Of a stretch of 7,452 nucleotides of DNA, positions 6,743 through 7,452 are shown piece after piece. Numbering within the stretch: position 1 is the stretch's first letter; every line of letters begins with the position of its first letter. The DNA comes from an uncultured Rubrobacteraceae bacterium. Its GTDB lineage: Bacteria > Actinomycetota > Rubrobacteria > Rubrobacterales > Rubrobacteraceae. A model generated the notes under the pieces. It worked only from the letters and a program-made list of their open reading frames with translations, had not been told where the DNA came from and ran no database searches. Both the position numbers and the translations under genes were made by a program. The stretch covers positions 1-7,452 of the forward strand of contig CADCVI010000148.1 in NCBI GenBank assembly GCA_902806105.1, given 5' to 3'.

Positions 6743-6869
6743 GGCGTTTCGGGACGCTCGTTTGAAGTTGCGGGACACCTTATCGAAACGAAGAGCCATC
6801 GTCGGCAAGACGCTCCTCGTCCCGTGAACGTGTGGAAGACCGAAATATTACTTCCGGAAGGGAGCGAGG

Positions 6870-7055
6870 ATGGAGACCAGAAACGAGCCGAACATACCTA
6901 GAGGCCTTCAGCGTGGCCAACGCGAGTGCGTGCCCCCGTGCTTAAAGGCCAGGCCCACGACGAAGTGGTTCCGCTTGCCCAGCCCCATGCTCGAGGCGCT
7001 CTTCACGGCGGGTTGGTGGCACGGGATCCAAAGTCCCGAGCAGGCATGTCCGTAA
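6870..7055 (+). CDS. Small hypothetical ORF with a good ribosome site
   Basis: A 61-codon frame begins at an ATG preceded by AAGGGAG (6858-6864) with five bases between. The protein starts METRNEPNIPRG and is rich in Arg, Pro and Cys. It has no hydrophobic segment, no motif I know and no relation to the neighbours. Third positions are fairly GC-rich, but this also holds for random frames in such DNA. It runs toward the 3' end of the TetR gene on the other strand. It may well be spurious; it is listed because of its ribosome site. Confidence 0.2.
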   Translation: METRNEPNIPRGLQRGQRECVPPCLKARPTTKWFRLPSPMLEALFTAGWWHGIQSPEQACP

Positions 7056-7087
7056 GCCGATCTTCCGGTGAGATGCTCTTTCTCCGG

Positions 7088-7452
7088 CTACAGACCCCGT
7101 TCGACCAGGTCTATCAGACGACGCCCGATGTCTTGCGTCTGTGAGTGGTCGAGGCCGCGCAGGGGACCGTCGATCAGGAGCATCGCCAGGCCGTGTACCG
7201 CAGACCAAGCCAGGAACTCGGCGCCTGAACGCCGCTCGAGAGGCAAAACGCCAGCCTCTACGAGCCCGTCGAGGGCGGCGCCCAGGAGCTGGAAGGGGGT
7301 AAGGCCACCCTCCCCGGCCCTGGAAGGGCTCGCGGCGCTCCGCAGGTTGTCCGACGCCGAGAACGCCGTCCGAAACAGCCCCGGCTCGGCCTGGGCGAAC
7401 CGCAGGTAGCCGGCGCCGACCGCCCGCAGGCGCGCCCGGGCGGCGTCGGCGG
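7088..7452 (-). CDS. TetR-family transcriptional regulator, C-terminal part with WHG-type domain (partial)
   Basis: The minus-strand frame is open from the right edge of the window to the TAG at 7088-7090 and gives about 120 residues; the start and the DNA-binding helix-turn-helix lie outside. The visible part matches the C-terminal ligand-binding domain of TetR regulators of the WHG type: LRAVGAGYLRFAQAEPGLFRTAFS at its start is the usual helix pair, and FLAWSAVHGLAMLLIDGPLR supplies the W..VHG signature. The end IGRRLIDLVERGL is a typical last helix. Such proteins form dimers that release DNA when a small molecule binds. The gene points the same way as the acylase, NodB-type and formamidase genes and could control them or itself; the ligand is unknown. 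No frame disruption is seen. Confidence 0.85.
   Translation of the reverse strand, partial: ADAARARLRAVGAGYLRFAQAEPGLFRTAFSASDNLRSAASPSRAGEGGLTPFQLLGAALDGLVEAGVLPLERRSGAEFLAWSAVHGLAMLLIDGPLRGLDHSQTQDIGRRLIDLVERGL

Larger units (their letters stand above)
6262..7087. other. Long gap of lower G+C between regulator and acylase genes
   Basis: About 830 bases separate the TetR stop from the acylase start. Three 60-base lines that I counted (6601, 6721 and 6841) are 52-55% G+C, against 68% for a line inside the acylase gene (5041). The gap holds the MoaD-like fragment (6347-6424), an unassigned plus-strand frame of 111 codons from TTG 6492 to 6827, a smaller frame with a good ribosome site (6870-7055), and a cluster of palindromes and repeats at 6640-6776. 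The 111-codon frame has a mixed third-position composition unlike the neighbouring genes, no ribosome binding site at TTG 6492 or ATG 6528, and no family I recognise, so it is not called. The promoter of the acylase transcript probably lies somewhere in here, but no clear -35/-10 pair could be fixed by eye. Confidence 0.5.

Noticed and set aside
7022..7038. On the minus strand CGGGA-CTTTGGA-TCCCG looks exactly like a tRNA-Gln (TTG) anticodon arm.
   Set aside because: No T-arm (TTCRA loop), no acceptor stem and no proper D-arm can be placed around it, so it is not a tRNA. A tRNA remnant or integration scar is possible, but five-base stems of this kind also occur by chance.
6908..7087. The TetR frame stays open for 59 codons after its TAG stop and includes MGLGKRNHFVVGLAFKHGG.
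   Set aside because: The WHG-type domain ends naturally at the TAG, and no start with a ribosome site precedes the extension. It is most likely a chance open frame, though the peptide could be searched.
7065..7087. CCGG...CCGG symmetry just after the TetR stop as a terminator.
   Set aside because: Only four base pairs form before a mismatch, and no T-run follows.

Overview
The window looks like chromosomal DNA from a high-GC Gram-positive bacterium. Coding regions run at roughly two thirds G+C with strongly GC-rich third codon positions, and several starts have strong AGGAGG-like ribosome binding sites. The protein style (short acidic enzymes, a TetR with a WHG-type C-terminal domain) fits an actinobacterium such as the Rubrobacter group, but this is an impression from composition and not a search result.

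Layout from left to right: (1) the last codons of an upstream gene at 1-59, then a complete amidohydrolase-superfamily gene (72-1445), both on the plus strand and probably one operon; (2) a short convergent gap (1446-1574) with no convincing terminator; (3) on the minus strand, read from right to left, a penicillin-acylase-family Ntn hydrolase (6261-3910), a NodB/HpPgdA-like deacetylase or imidase (3814-2894) and a formamidase, AmiF type (2591-1575), with gaps of 95 and 302 bases; (4) a gap of about 830 bases (6262-7087), lower in G+C, that holds a palindromic operator candidate, weak small ORFs and what may be the broken start of a MoaD/ThiS-like gene; (5) the 3' end of a TetR-family regulator with a WHG-type ligand domain (7452-7088), also on the minus strand.

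The four complete enzymes all hydrolyse C-N bonds of the amide type, yet each uses a different fold and chemistry: a metal-dependent TIM barrel, an autoprocessed N-terminal serine, a metal-dependent NodB barrel and a Glu-Lys-Cys nitrilase fold. The simplest reading is a catabolic cluster that dismantles an acylated or cyclic amide/imide compound, with formamidase releasing formate and ammonia near the end and the TetR protein as a candidate local regulator. The true substrate cannot be read from the sequence. I saw no rRNA, intact tRNA, CRISPR array, insertion sequence or phage gene.
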